Positions 26,194 through 40,295 of a stretch of DNA of 64,000 bases are shown here, piece after piece. Numbering within the stretch: the stretch's first letter is position 1; each line of letters opens with the position of its first letter. Made by a program: the position numbers and the translations under genes. The stretch comes from Anoplolepis gracilipes (taxonomy: Eukaryota; Arthropoda; Insecta; Hymenoptera; Formicidae). A model generated the notes under the pieces. It made no database searches, was not told where the DNA came from, and worked only from the letters and a program-made list of their open reading frames with translations. The stretch lies in contig NC_132981.1 of the NCBI RefSeq assembly GCF_047496725.1, positions 9,846,501-9,910,500 on the forward strand, read 5' to 3'.

Positions 26194-29100
26194 CTTTCCC
26201 TTTAGTGACGTGCACCACGATAAAAATGCACTTGAGCACGGAAAATCTATTTTTGACACGCGTAAAACGATTGATCCTAATTTAAGATATAATGAAATTT
26301 TATATATATAGGTGTGCGAATGTTATAAGAAAAACTTTTTATAATATACCACATTTTTTTTAGAACAGCGTTTTATAAAAGCTCTGGGCTTTTTATAAGA
26401 TTATTAAATTATTAAATTTACAAAACGCTGATCTGCAATATATGTATATACTTATATCAAATTGAGTAATAATTTCTTGCGATTAATTGGAAGATTAATC
26501 GATTCGAAATGGAAAAAAGTTTTGACAGTTGCGACTCTTTGCGAAAAAATGATTTCACAAGTTTATCGACGATTCTGATCTCGCGATCTTTATTGATACC
26601 TTCGAAACATTTACTGTAGGTAGATATAGCAAATGGAGAAACGAGGTAATCTTCAAAAATCCAACTACACGACACGCGTACCTCTTTCCGCATCTCCTTT
26701 GTCTTTCGACGTTCGTCATCGTGACAGCTTGCTTTCTCGTCTATAGATAGCGGCATAAAGGAGGACACAAGACGTGAGGGGATAGGCGGACCCACGTGGT
26801 TTAAAATGACGGTATATGCGTTTACCTACCTATTCCGAGTGCAACGCGTGAGGGAGAAGACCTCTTTCAATACCTTCTTCTATGTTTATTTACAAAGACA
26901 TATCAACAGACCTATCGACTTCAAATCAACGACAAAATTTGATAAATAAAAGTTATTAATACACTATTGAAGATTTTTCAAAACAAATAATATTTAATAT
27001 ATCAAAAACGATAACTTTGTATTGAAATTTAGTGTTCTTTAATTATTTATCCCTAAATTGATGTGCACTTAAAATTATAAATACTTGATATAATATTTAA
27101 AAAGATACTACTTCACATACCTTAAATGTTACGTAATATACACAAATTTTCTACAAAATTGTAGTTTTCAATTGTCAAATTAATTATAAAGTAAATTTTA
27201 GACTAGAAATAAAATTAGAACATATCTACATAAAATAAATTTAATTTAAAATATTCTTGACTTGTGGTGTTCAAATATAGTGTAATCCTAAGTAAATGTT
27301 ATAATAAATGTCTGGCAAAATGAAAGAAGGAAATTGACTCGCTTGTCCGCAAAATGAAAAAAGTTGACGGAACTCCGTTTTCCTTCCTTCCTTCCTATAT
27401 AAAAATATTCCAAACGACATCGCGGTGGTCTCTGTAGAGCGAACCTTTTAAAAGATCCGCGCAATAATACACGAACGCTACAGTGGTCCCGAAAGATTTA
27501 AAGGGATATAAGCTTGGTTGTTCCTTCAAATATTAATATCTACGATGTATGCTACTTTGCATCTCTTTCCAAAGAATAAATGACATTGTTCGAAATAAAA
27601 AAAAAGGCTTTCAATAAGAGAATATCCCTGCATAAACACGTTGCATTACTAACGGTAGTTTGTATTACGTCTCGTGCTTCGGAATATTCTACTTTATAAA
27701 ATACTATAATGAAAGAAATAATAAAAATAAGACAAAATGGTGGAGTAAAAAATTATAAGTATTAGATATATTATACTTTTAAAATATAAAAATTGTAAAG
27801 ATTTTTATTTTATCCATTTTTGTTATTCTCTTGTTATTTCGTAGCGCATGAATTTTTGTTTTTTCCGATAAACTTATATATTATTTTATTTAATTGAATT
27901 TAATTGAAATAAACACTTTTTTCATCACTTTCTTCAGAATATTTTTATGTATGTATATAGTTTCGCTCTCGTGATTTCTCATATTCTATAATTTGTATGC
28001 AACATCACGTTCTGCTTTATAAAAAAATGTAGCAAAGATTCCAATCAATATTTAGTTTCTCAATTGATTCTAGAGCCAATCACGCATTCAAAAAAAAAAT
28101 CCACAAAACTACTTTCCGTCTGACAATAAGTAACCCGAGTATCGATAACTCGAGTGTGCCAGATATAACGTGTCTGTTGACCCAAAAAAAATGAAGAGCA
28201 TCATCGACGGAAGCTTCCAGATAGGATTTTAATATCGTTCCTTCGCCTACAGATCTGTTCTGTTGCTCTCAAGTACTCTTCAAGTATTCTTCGAGTTCTA
28301 TTACTATTCCGAGAAAATAGCAACGCGAGATATTTCTATATAATAATGCAAAATAATATACGACAAACTATAATATCAGTTTCTACGTATATACACATTT
28401 AGACATGCTGCCGCATCTCTGATGATAGGATAAATCTAGGAAAATAAATCGGTACGAGTTTCCGCAAAAACGGATATCAGTAATTAAATAAAAATGAAAA
28501 TTCCACCTCTTGATCCAGGAATTTACTTGCGTAAAAAAAAAAAAAAAAAAAAAAATATTAAACAAGTTGCATGCAAAAGTGCGCTACCCGTTAGATCTCT
28601 GAAGCTAATGTAAGCGGCATTACCATTTATCTCTAATTTGCTGCGACAGTCTCTTCGAGCGACGTCTGTCAATGACAGAGAAATCGCAATTATACCGTGT
28701 GTCAATTACGGCCGCCGATAAAAGGCAATCCAACTGACAATCAGATTAATCGACGAAGCGGAAAATTTAACATCGATAAAATCCAACGTCTTACAAAGTT
28801 CCTACGTTAGAAAGAAAAAAAGATTAGTCGCAATTTACTACCAAGCGAATAAAAAAAAAAAAAAAAAAAACTATCAAGACTGGATGGCGACAAAGACGAA
28901 AGAACAAGCGATCGTTCACAAGAATTGACAGCTGATCTCGCGGCTTTATTAAGTCCGATCGCGTTAATAACGTTATCCGTGTGCCCTTTAACGCATGAGT
29001 ATCTTTTTTTTTTTTTTTTTTTTATTTTTTTTTTTTTTATGACACCATTTTCCTGAGCGTACCCGCCAAGTAATCCGACGAACTCTTTCAAAAGATGCTC

Positions 29101-29912
29101 GAACAAATTCTTCCACTTGACAACCACGACATAATAATTACATCGCTCAACCTCGATAGCATCTGTCGTTAGAGACGGCGCAATTCTCGCTTCTGCGGAC
29201 AATTTGGCGGTCGTTCTGCATTAACGTTACCAATATTATCTCGAATCATTATTGTGCTTGCTTAATCGCGACGGAAATTACGAGCTTCCGCCGCCTGCGT
29301 TAATTTACAAGTAGCCTCGCGTTATACACGAAAATTAGAATATCGTCCCAGAAACTTCAATTTTATTTCTTATTAAAAAGTTTCTTCATCCAAATTTAAA
29401 GATGGTTCTCCCTCATTTCAAAAAATCAAGAGCGTACAAATTTAAAACTCATTCGAGATGATATTTTTTTTTTTTCTAGAAAAAGAGTTAGATTTTAAAT
29501 CAAGTTTTCTTTTTCTTCAACACGCATACGCCATTCCGTTACTGCAATATAAGACGCAGTAAATAAGGCGACAGCGGTCGATCGGGCGGCGATTATGTGG
29601 GTGTCCGGTGTCGCGCATCACGTGGTGTAGGCATCGGCACAAAATGCTTTATCGTAATACATACGATAGGTGTTTTCGCAACGCGAGTGATGACGGCGAG
29701 GGAGGATAAAAGCGAGGGGCTCTCGCAAAAGACAGTGGGTGGCACTGTCCGCAGCTCCAAACACGAGCCGGTTTTCACAATGGCGAGAGAACTGCCATGG
29801 AAAGTCGCGCGTGCAACACGTCTTTCGATGGAGGCTGCTGCCTCTCAGAAGCAGGCTCCATCGGCGAAAGATACCGGCGGCGTTTACGCGAGAGGAATGA
29901 AGAAAGACAGAC

Positions 29913-29916
<4 letters not shown>

Positions 29917-29954
<38 letters not shown>
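29917..29954. repeat. (AG)19 microsatellite
   Basis: Perfect AG dinucleotides that produce RERERE / SLSLSL false peptides in overlapping frames. Confidence 0.95.
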
Positions 29955-29957
<3 letters not shown>

Positions 29958-32900
29958 ATGCGGGGTCCGAGAAAGGATGAGTGAGTGGAGGGGCTATTTT
30001 ACACGCGAGACACACGCGAACGTTCGCCCACGCATTCGCGTGAACTACGAAGAAATAAATATATGGCGTCGATGGGTCACGCGAATCGTCGCTACGTGAT
30101 CGACGATCATGCAACTTCCCAACCGTTTTTCGCGAACATTAAATATCCTGAATCCTTATATTGGGAAATTACAATTACAGAATGATCGATACATAAATAG
30201 TAGCAGTCTCTAAAAAATGAAAATTTTATTAATTTTTTTTTTTTTTTTCAACGAAAAGATATACTATGTCTTGTAAATTTATTTTTTATTTGAGAAGAAT
30301 TCCGTATGTTTGTGGGCAATCATTTATAAAACAATTTCTGTAATCAATTAATAATTTCAAATGATTAAACGATCGTAACGGTACGGCAATGTGTCCGAGA
30401 GACATACAATACTGTTACTTTCACTCGCCGCAAAATCAGTGTGTCAAAACACACGCGTTAATGTCAAAACTGCGCAAATTGAAGATTCACTGGCTGCACG
30501 CGTGGCGGGATGATTTAACGTGCGTACGCTATTCGTTACCAATACCAATTCAACAAGTACCGACGAATGGAGGATAGTTCCTTCGAGTGGAGGAAATAAA
30601 TCGCCGCCGTAACTCGCGACATAATAAATTATCGGAAAGGAGGGAAGAGAGATCTTCGAGCGGCGGTTGATTTAATTCGCGTCGAGTGGATTGAGAGTCG
30701 TTCATTTTCAAGACGGACAGAAAAGACGCTCGCGGCGGGAAGAACAATAGCTGGAGGGCAATTAATATGGACCGATGGCCTTCTTGCCGACGACCGGAAG
30801 TGTCGAGGACGCAACGGAGGATATCTCGTCACACGTGACTGGAAAGAAATCTGTATAGCGGAACTCTAACAAGATGACACTGCACCCTGCGATCGATACT
30901 CTTAAGACGAGTAGACGCTATTCTCGTAAGGCTAAAGATCCAGGTTCGAAGATTCTTCGTTCTGATGCCAGATAAAGTTACTGTAGATATAATTAGAAAC
31001 GAACGAAGTAGCACGAAATTGATCGGTTCTTTAATTCTTTAAGACTAGTTCATTAGGCGGTGACATTCATGAGGATATAAAAACCTCAAGTTAATAACGT
31101 AGTAAAACACGAAAAAAAAAAAAAAAAAAAAAAATTAAATTAAAAACAACAAATATTTATAAAAGGTACATTTATAATCAAACTTGTAATACTTTTTTCT
31201 ATTTAAATTAAATAAAAATTTTAAAAAGTAATACAACAGATTTAATCGCGAACGTAACGTAAAAATTCGCTATAAAACTTGATTTCTTTCGACGACGTTT
31301 ACCGAAGAGATTAACAGCGTCATACTGTCGTGGTCGCACGATCGTTATATTTAATATCCTAGATAAAATGGGTTCTAACAGTCGAGGCTACAAACAGTTT
31401 CATAGACGTAAACACGCACGCGAGCGTATACGATCCGCCGTGACCGATACTTGGGCACGATCGAAGCCGGGCTTCGCAGAGAGAAGGGAACAAGACGACA
31501 AAACGATCCGTATGGTATCAAAGGGCCATGCGTGCATGCTTATTACGTAATTGAATGAACGTCGAGATAAGAACGAAAATTATCCATCGTCTTTTCTCGC
31601 GTCGCGAGAGAAACCCGAGACTCGTGAGCGCCGTCCCTTTATCGAAATTATTTTGTGCACGACGCAGATTGATTTCCTAGCGCGATAAAAAAAAAACATA
31701 TAATATTACTATAGTAAATAAACTGCGACCGCATTAGCAGATTGAAAAGTAATATTTTTTTAATTCTCTTTTTTTCATAAAAATATTCTTATTTCGTTTC
31801 CAGAATATTTTATATAATTTTGTACGCAAAATTAATTACTTTATATACCGTAAAAATTTCATCCAGTGAAAGGCTAAAGAAAAATAATGAGTTGCGGTAC
31901 ACATTACGCATTACGACCACCACCAACGCGTTAACCGCCAAACAAAGGGCCGACTATAAACCGGGCACGGTTATAAACCAGGCCTGCCAAGCAGAACGCG
32001 CCAAATTCGCGACCGCGTCTGAAATAACACGCAGGGAGAAAGAAGAAGGATGAAAATGCACGCGGCGTCGCGACAGCACGACAAATTTGGATTGGCTAAA
32101 ACTAATCTGAAGCTTCTGTATTATTTGAATTTTCCTTTATAACATTTTTAATTTTTGTTCCAATTTTCATAGACAAGATGCTTCCACTGCCGTCTCATTT
32201 CTCTAAAAAAAATTAAGACTAACACTAAGTAATAATCAAGTTTGAATATAAATTGTTTTTCTTTCCTCGCTCTTCTTTTCTCCTCTCTCTATCTAAATAT
32301 CCAATTATGTCTCTCTTAATGTCGATAGCGTTTGTAATAGATCGGATTTTGAAATTTCGACATCAGCTTTTCAAAGTTGTCCGATGATAAATCGAAAGGA
32401 CGCGCTATATATCAGTTCACCGAGTAATTTCTCATTAATCAGTAGCCGGATGACAAGTTGGACACGAAAGCACCACAGCGAGACGTTCTCATCGCAGCTT
32501 TCAAAAACGCATAGATGTAATGATACGTTCATAGGTCGCGGGGAACGTATGATTAATAGCGCTCGCGGTATCATCATTTTCGATCTTCGTGCGTATATAC
32601 ACGATGTGCATACACACGCATAATTAGGTAAACCGATAATTGGCAACAAGGCCAGGGAGGGCAAGCGACCTTGATCGCACGACGAAGGTTTCACCGGAGC
32701 GATTTCGCGCTGTTTTATTCGCGGGCCGAATTATTAGCCCTACCCTGTGAGCATAATATTTTGACTGGGCCCGTAGGCGTGTATAAGATTGTGTCAGGCT
32801 GTAATCACGCGCGCGATTAATTCCAACGTCGACGCGAGAGGCGATGGAGCCGTATATACTACGAGTGTGCGAAGAATACGTGCGCCGACTGTATGCATAA

Positions 32901-34502
32901 CGTGACTACCACATACGATTAGGGTAAATAAGACTTTTCTCCTCAAGAATAAATAAACTTAATAATATATTCGGAATTTTTAAATAATTCATTTCTTCAT
33001 TCTCATTTATTCGTGTCTGCAATAATTCATATTGAACTGTATCAATTTTGCAACACAAATAAGTTTTATAATAATAGAAAATAGCCATGATAAAGAGAGA
33101 GATGTAAATCAGTGTTTCTATTTATAATATTCTGGACAGACATTTTATATATCTCGATAAATTAACTTTCAATTGTAGGAGAGTCGTGCAAATAAAAGAT
33201 GGATGTTGTATCGATTGAAATTGTACAAATGCAAATTGTATATCCTTAGAAGCGAGAATCGCCCTCTCCAAGCGTGTTCACTCGTCTGTGTTTTCATCGG
33301 ACCACTTTCGCGAAGGACAGAATTTATTCTTAGTGTGCCGGCATAAAAGTGCCTATAAATATCAGGGGAGGGGAGCGCCGTGTTGGCATATCCCAGAGCT
33401 CGTCTTTTTTTTACACGGTTTCTCTGCACGAAGACCCTCTCATTCTACGGATCCCGAAAACGTATTTATTCTTCGGCACTACGAAAGAAACGAGACATCG
33501 TATCGGTTTTCTCGAGTCATGTTTTAAAGACGACTCAAAGAGATTCTGTTCAGCGAAGAGGCTCGGGCTGAAAATCGTTTCCTTTGTTTCCGATGAAAAA
33601 ATAACACCTAAAAATAATACCACGCTAAAATTTAGCAAAATGTCCTTATCCTTTTTTTTTCCGTTTTTCGACTACAAAAATAAATTTTTTTCATAAAATA
33701 CTTGGAATAACAAATCTAAATATATATTATAAACTAGAAGCTCCCGTAATTTCACATGTACATATTATGAAAGTGCAAAACGTACACCCGCGTTTCATCT
33801 ACGCGAGATTGTAAAAAAAAAAAAAAAATATAAAATAATATTAAAAAATTGTGATCTTATCTTTCAACTATTAAAACAATGTTCATGTATTATAAAATTG
33901 TCTAAATAATCGTACAATAACAAGGTTAAAAAATATCAGAAGAAAATATACAAATATTATGGTGGTACGATATTATCGAAGCATCGTAAGCATTTCCGGT
34001 GTAACACCTGCTTTCTCGTGGCATTAAAACGATCCACGTCACGCTTTTATAACCGCCCGCGTCGTCGCCGTTGACTAATGTCGTAGTAAAAATGCAGTCC
34101 GTGAGACACAAAAGTCCGTAGGGCTCTTTAAAAGCGGCGCTATAGTTTACGATTTCCGCGTCTCCAACAATATGTCGTGCTTTAAAACGCGCTTTATATC
34201 GCCATTTTACGTCCACCTTATCGATTCGCGCAGATAAATCTGCGCGAACACATCAGCGAGATAAATCTATCCATTCAGTTGTCCGGTCCAAGTAACTCGA
34301 CTTACACTTCCCCCGCCTCGCGATTCGACATAGAGTCGTTGCGGTCTCGCGATCGAATGTTCTCGCGGTTGCAAGCCGCGAATGAAATCCGCGGATAGAT
34401 ATACGCGTAGAGAACGGCATATAAGGTTGTGCGCGCGTAGCGTCGTAAATCTCTACGATTGTCCGATCCGGCTTTTCTTATATATTTTAAGTTATCTCTG
34501 TC

Positions 34503-34504
<2 letters not shown>

Positions 34505-34533
<29 letters not shown>
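34505..34533. repeat. (GA)n microsatellite, about 14 units
   Basis: GA dinucleotides after TCGC. They generate false frames on both strands. Confidence 0.95.
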
Positions 34534-34536
<3 letters not shown>

Positions 34537-36686
34537 TCCACTCTTAAATCTTTCTCCCCTATATATAAGTTTCTCCGCCGCTATCTTTCCGGCCGGTTCC
34601 ACCCGCGGATAAGCCGACAGATAATCGATCTTCGCCGCTGCGTGGCTGATTAAGCCTCGCTGGGAACGTATCGTGCGTTATATCGAACACGCTTGACGAC
34701 TCTACGTAATTGATTCACGATCGCGGTCGCACAATATTAACCGTGTAGCGTAAGTTGTAGAGAAAGTATAAACCGATTGTGCTTCCTTGGAGAAGACGAT
34801 GCCAGTAGATTCGAGATATATAATTCGCAATTTAGAAAACCTACTTAGCTTATCACAGTCATCTTATTCGATGTTACAACAGGATGTCTACTCAAATCTT
34901 GTAAAAACATTTCTTGAAAATTCCCTGACTTTTTTTCAAAATTCCAAATAAAGAAAATGTTTTTCAAGATTTTTTTTTACTACAACTTCTTCTAAAGTAA
35001 ATTTTTTTTATTACATTTTATTGCGTTTTTAATGGTTTTCATTTATACGAAGACAAGACGGAATCTATTAAGTTTCAAGTGCTAGATTTGTAAGTGTACT
35101 AAAAAAATAGAATAACTTTCATAAAATAAACATTTTTGCACTTGCATAAAATTATACTTTTATATATTATATTTAAATTATTATTTAAATAATTAAATAA
35201 ATAATTTTAAAAATAGTGTCAAAATTTGTACTTATAGAAAGTGTGTATATTATCAATTTTAAGGCAATTACTTCACAAATTTTCAATTAATAAATAATTA
35301 ATAAACAATTCACAACTAATACAAAAATTTTTCTTAAACAATCAATTATTAATCATCAAATTACGTGCACAGAATAAAAGTAAAATTAAAACGTTGTTTG
35401 AAAGACTAACTTATAATGATTTTTCCTTCGCAAAAGATAATGATAAGATGCTTATCATTATGTTCTTCTACAACTTTTTTCCGCTTGCTCCAAGACCATC
35501 GAAATAAATGGATTCTTTCCAGTTCTCTCCTCACAAGGTGTGGCACTCGCGGTTGCGAACGCGAAGCGTTCGCGTTAACTTGGACGATGCGATTTATCTT
35601 ACCCACACGGCGAGAGAGTAGGCTGGAAATACGACGAGAGCCGCAGCACACATCTCGGCGGTGTGCGTGCCGTCACTGACGTGCACGTGCACGCGTTGGA
35701 GCGTGTGCGGCAAGTTTTATGGGAGCGGGTCGCCAAACATGGTAACATGCCCGCGACTCACCTCTCGTAGAGGCCTCCCTTCGTATCTTGTGAGAGAAAC
35801 GAGCGCGTGTCTACGACCGCGGATTAACGGATGATCATGAAATTTCCGCGGTTACTAAAACGCTTCCTATTTACACGATAATCACCGCTATAGTTTCGGA
35901 CTCCCTTTTCCTCGACAATATACATTTATTATTGTCATAAAGATAATAATTGATCGTATATATTACCATGTAATAAGTTAACGGATTATTTGTGCATTAA
36001 ATAAGATACCTTTAATATCTGATTATGAACAACTTATCGACATCAAATTCTAATATATTTCTAACTGTATTTTCTAATTTATGCAAATTTAGTAAAAGAA
36101 GTATTTCCATTTATATTTGGATAATATTAAAGTTGGATGAGTTTCTTTTTTTCCCTCTCTCTTTTTTTTCGTATGATTGAGTATATGAGAAAAGTTTCGC
36201 GAAGGAGTCTTAGGTAGCAGGAAAATACAGAGAGAATGTTTGTAATTTGTCCCAAGTAAACAAGCGAGAGAGAAGACTTGTCCCCAAACTTCCGTCCCTA
36301 CATTAGCGTGGAAAAACTTTCTTCGAGAGAAAATGGTGAGAAAATAGTGAACGATATATGGTAGCGATTTATGGATCTTTCGAATTGGAATGAAGGTGAG
36401 GATTACAGTAAGAGAGTAAGATGAAAAGGAGAATGGGATAAGAAATTCGTTTCCGATGAAAACGGCTCGGAAGACGAGAAGAGTAAAAAGTTCACGCATT
36501 TTGCACGGTTAATTACTATTATTAATTTGCGTGCGGCTCAGGAATAAAGCACGTGTAATCGTGGATGTCTAGCGACGGATTCGCAATTTACCGCCGCACC
36601 TGTGACCACAGACATCGCGGATATTAAAATAATTCCTGCCAGCGGTTTTGCACGAGGGATCATATATACCGAAGACCACGAATCGT

Positions 36687-37241
36687 TAAGGTAAACTAGG
36701 GTATGATGGCCATAGGTTGTAATTTTTTCAATAATCGCTACATAGGACACTTTTTTAATCATTATCAAAGATAATCGATATTTACAGTAGTTTATGTGCA
36801 TACATTGTTCGAAATAACGATATTGTGAATCTTATATCATATATTTTTGCTTTTAACTACCTGCAAAGTTTTTCACTTGTCCACTAAAAACTGTTATAAC
36901 GTCGAATAAATTACAGTTAAGCTATCGTAATCGACGTTAGACATATTATAAGATATGTAAATTGTTATATGATCTATAATTTTTAATTTCGTTTTCACTA
37001 TTTTTTTATAAATATTATGGCCATCTTTTCCTTAAAAGTTGGGTAAGGTGGCCAATGCTTATGTTGTACTATTTTGATAATATAAAATTTCTATTAAATA
37101 TTTTCCTTTTAATTTCGATAATATTACGTAATTTAAGCTTCAGTGAAGATAATATGTCAAACGCTGTTAAAAAATAACAAAAATAAAAGTATGTTTATTG
37201 CATTTTAAAAAACTATGGCCATCTTACCCGAGTTTACCCTA
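36687..37241 (-). mobile_element. TA-flanked MITE, family 1, copy 3 (inverted)
   Basis: Reverse orientation relative to the copies at 13.5 and 17.6 kb. It starts TA (36687-36688) plus AGGTAAACTAGGGTATGATG and ends CATCTTACCCGAGTTTACCC plus TA (37240-37241). The core is 551 bp, and its reverse complement matches copy 1 along its length, including the block that copy 2 lacks. No open frame is present. Flanking sequences differ between the three copies, which supports independent insertions. Confidence 0.88.
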
Positions 37242-39211
37242 AAAGACGCGCGGGTGTCCGAGCGAAATCACGATAAAACGAAGAAAAAAAAAAATGTCAA
37301 ACATCGAGAAAACAGGTGGTTCGAGGTCGCTTGTTCGTTCTCTCTGTTCTTCCTTACCGTCACTGATAATAGGGCTATCTCTCGGCTTGACCTCCGTCTC
37401 GGAATCTCGCGGCGACGATTACACAGCGGGGTCGAAGTTTAAGCTCGAATAAAACCACGTAAAGGAAGAAGATCGATGGCCCGGCGAGCGGCAATTTATG
37501 AATTTCGCACGTACTTGGAACTTTGATGCAAGATAATGTTAGTCGTGGAAATGGTGTAGTCTGTCTAGCCTAGCAAGTTAAGCTTATATACATATACAAC
37601 GGTCGGATTCATATATACTTGTGGAAAACTCGACGCGATTTCAAGTAAAGTTTCTTCCAAGTTATACACGTTGCAGGGGATGAAAATACACGCTTCTCTT
37701 AATTTATGAACATAGTTTCTTGATGTCAATGTTGTACGCTGGTGGAAGTTGTAAAATCTTTTGAAATGTTCGCGCAATCTTGTAAAGTACGGTTACATTA
37801 TACTGGAACAGTAACTTAAATATCTCTATATAACTTTATGTATATATTATTGTGAGTATTAATTTTCATAATTTTTCTTTGTAGCGTAAAGTTATTTCTA
37901 ACTGCAAGCTGGTAATATACTCTTAATAAATTCAAAAATATATATCAACACGAAAGAGAATCGAATTTGACGCCATACTTATTGTATAGCAAAGTTTCAC
38001 TAATTAAAAAAAAAAAAGACGGGTTAAGACATTCGAGATTTCTTTACTGTCATAGATAACGATAATTTAACATACATTTCGTCCATCTAAATACTTTCAA
38101 TTATCGTATATTTAATCTGATATAATTCTCCTTTGCATATAAATGTGTCGTTGAGATCAAGTGACAGCGAACGAACTCTTTTACATCAAAACCGCGATGA
38201 GCAAAAAAAAGAGAGAGATTCCTGATTTATAGTGGTAATAACTCGTGTGCGAGTCATGAGTGTAGCGGACATCTGTTCGGATCCTATCTCTAAATTCTCG
38301 ACAAGGGTGATCCCGGTGACAGCCGTGGTAATGAGCAGATAAAATTAACCGAGAATTTCGCGAGCAAATGCTGTCTTAAGAACAATAAATGAATAGAATT
38401 GAATTATATCGTATTATATATTAATAAAAAGAAGAATTTTCGTTGAACTAGAAACAATTAAAAATTGACTTTATTTTACGCCATGTAAAAGTGTGAAGCA
38501 TGATTACATCTTTGAACAAGTTTTATTTTGATAAAAAGTTAATCTTAGAATTAATCTTTTTTTTTTTTTAAATATTCAATTTAAAAAACCTGATCAAAGA
38601 GATGCATTAAATTTTTCGTCAAAGGCGCTAAAAAATTGCGATAAAGTGTGCCAGGCTGTTTGACATTTCTGATGAGTATTAGATTGTATTGCGCCATAAA
38701 ATTAATTTATTATCTTCCCTTTTTGTGAATCCTGTCTCGCAAATCTCTCTTTCTCTTCCGATCCTCTCGATCGCTCAATCTATCGTAGTTCTCGTCGGCG
38801 AAACGCGGTGATTCATTCGCATGCAAGTAATCGTGGAGGGGGATCATAGATGAGCAGTGTGTCTGCCGCCGCTTCATCGTAAATAAATCACGATTTCTCC
38901 GTTAACGTCACGGATCTCGACATACGGCTGAGATTGTTTGCGCTAATTAATAACATCGTATGTTGCGTATATGCATGTCCGCGAAATTACGCGCGCTTCT
39001 CCCGCCTTATTATTTTTTCCAGATTTGCTGATGAAACTCGAGTTACTCGACTTGTATGAAAAGGCGATCATTCGCCGGAACATTTCAAAATTGCGTAAAG
39101 TTCTTCTCGTATTTATCTGCTTTTTCATTCTCATCAAATTACAACACATACATTAATTTATATTATATTAAAAAATATTAAAAATAATGAGCAACTATTT
39201 GACGTTAGAGC
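37242..39211. other. Gene-free stretch
   Basis: AT-rich DNA with CpG-richer ends. Short A or T runs occur near 38005-38015 and 38560-38570. No repeat family or gene is recognised. Confidence 0.55.
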
Positions 39212-39634
39212 AAAATTATGCAATTATATAAATTAACTTATGACAAGATTAAATACTATAATAAAATTTCTTATCTATTGTGAAAATAAAACATTATTAA
39301 AAAAATTATTAAAAAATTAGCAATATACAACGGAAACAAATCATCGCACGATCCAACTATACGCAAGTCGATAACATATTATTTTGTACAACACTATGCG
39401 ATAAACACATTGTAACACATAATAACATACGAACATTACTTATTTTATTCATTGACATTTTTGCGCTGAAGAGGATCAGGAAAAGTTGATCGCAACGTCC
39501 GACTAATTGTAAACTCATTGTATATTGTTAATTTTTAATAATTTTTTAATAATGTTTTATTTTCACAATAAATAAGAAATTTTATTATAGAATTTAATCA
39601 TGTCATAAGTTAATTTATATAATTCCATAATTTT
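39212..39634. repeat. Large inverted repeat, ~118-bp arms, 187-bp loop
   Basis: The left arm 39212-39330 and right arm 39518-39634 are reverse complements with only a handful of mismatches and small A/T-run indels. Landmarks are AATTATATAAATTAACTTAT, AATAAAATTTCTTAT and GTGAAAATAAAACATTATTA. The loop (39331-39517) is less AT-rich and holds a hammerhead-like motif near its right end. No target-site duplication is clear, so this may be a fragment of a larger retroelement with duplicated, inverted ends, or an independent foldback structure. Confidence 0.85.
39474..39508 (+). ncRNA. Hammerhead-ribozyme-like motif (degenerate)
   Basis: CTGAAGAG (39474-39481) matches the hammerhead core CUGANGA. 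It is followed by a 5-bp stem, GATCA/TGATC, closed by an 8-nt loop, then GCAACGTCC where an active ribozyme would have GAAAC before the next stem. The second core box therefore has one substitution (GCAA for GAAA), which should abolish cleavage. Penelope-like retroelements are known to carry hammerhead motifs in their terminal repeats, and this sequence has that character. The match was made by eye only. Confidence 0.35.
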
Positions 39635-40232
39635 TATTTATAATTTATAGAGCCTTTACAATATTATTAATATTAAAAAATATTTCACGCTACTACAAAT
39701 CCTTAAAAAACGTACAATATAAAGCGCAACATGACAATGAAAATAAGATTAATTATATCGCCAATTATTAAGATTATTTTGACTGCTTGAAGATCAAGTT
39801 CTGTTCCAAGAGATAATAAACGAATGTCTAATGTGTAATAAATTAGCGCTAGATGTGTAATGATATGTTTGTTTAAGATGAAACCGAATTATCAAACACC
39901 GGATATGTCGCATCATCCAACACAGTTTATTTTATCGTTTATTCCACAAAGTGCATACAGAGTGCTTTACGATAAACACAAAACAGACACTTAACAGTTG
40001 AGCTTTACACGAGTGTTATAATGGCGTATAGGAAAGACGTTCTGTAGTGTTGAAAACTCACACGAGGGTTGATAGATTTACACACATTACACGACTTTCT
40101 GAAGGTACCAAAAATAGAGAAAGAGTCAATAATGATGAGGCACTTCTGACTTCTGACAGCAAATGTCAAACAATTTCGATAAAAAAAACTAATCAGGTAA
40201 CCCTGTTAATAAATACCATTCAATGTAACAGT

Positions 40233-40234
<2 letters not shown>

Positions 40235-40291
<57 letters not shown>
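40235..40291. repeat. (AT)28 microsatellite
   Basis: Perfect AT dinucleotides. The tract can form a cruciform and is likely to be polymorphic. It lies about 600 bp after the large inverted repeat. Confidence 0.95.

Positions 40292-40295
<4 letters not shown>

Larger units (their letters stand above)
26200..36686. other. Long gene-free stretch
   Basis: No gene recognised. It contains poly-A/T runs (28531-28555, 28850-28871, 29004-29038, 31111-31134, 33812-33828), (GA)n at 29917-29954 and 34505-34533, and CpG-rich patches around 29.6-30.1, 30.5-30.9, 32.6-32.9 and 35.4-35.9 kb. The plus-strand frame 33349-33696 (115 codons) and minus-strand frame 33926-34216 (96 codons) look less repetitive than the others but match nothing I know. 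The segment 34.9-35.4 kb is strongly AT-rich. Confidence 0.5.

Noticed and set aside
29004..29038. Poly-T/poly-A tracts as retroposon tails
   Set aside because: No flanking target-site duplications or recognisable element bodies beside these or the other long A/T runs.
33349..33696. 115-codon plus-strand ORF with mixed composition
   Set aside because: Less repetitive than most, but no recognisable family. It starts in unremarkable sequence and ends in a T-rich run.
33926..34216. 96-codon minus-strand ORF
   Set aside because: No recognisable family and no splice or promoter context. Homology search would be needed.
34870..35400. AT-rich block containing ATGTCTACTC and TTCCCTGACTT words suggestive of a dispersed repeat
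   Set aside because: No borders, inverted ends or second copy in the window.
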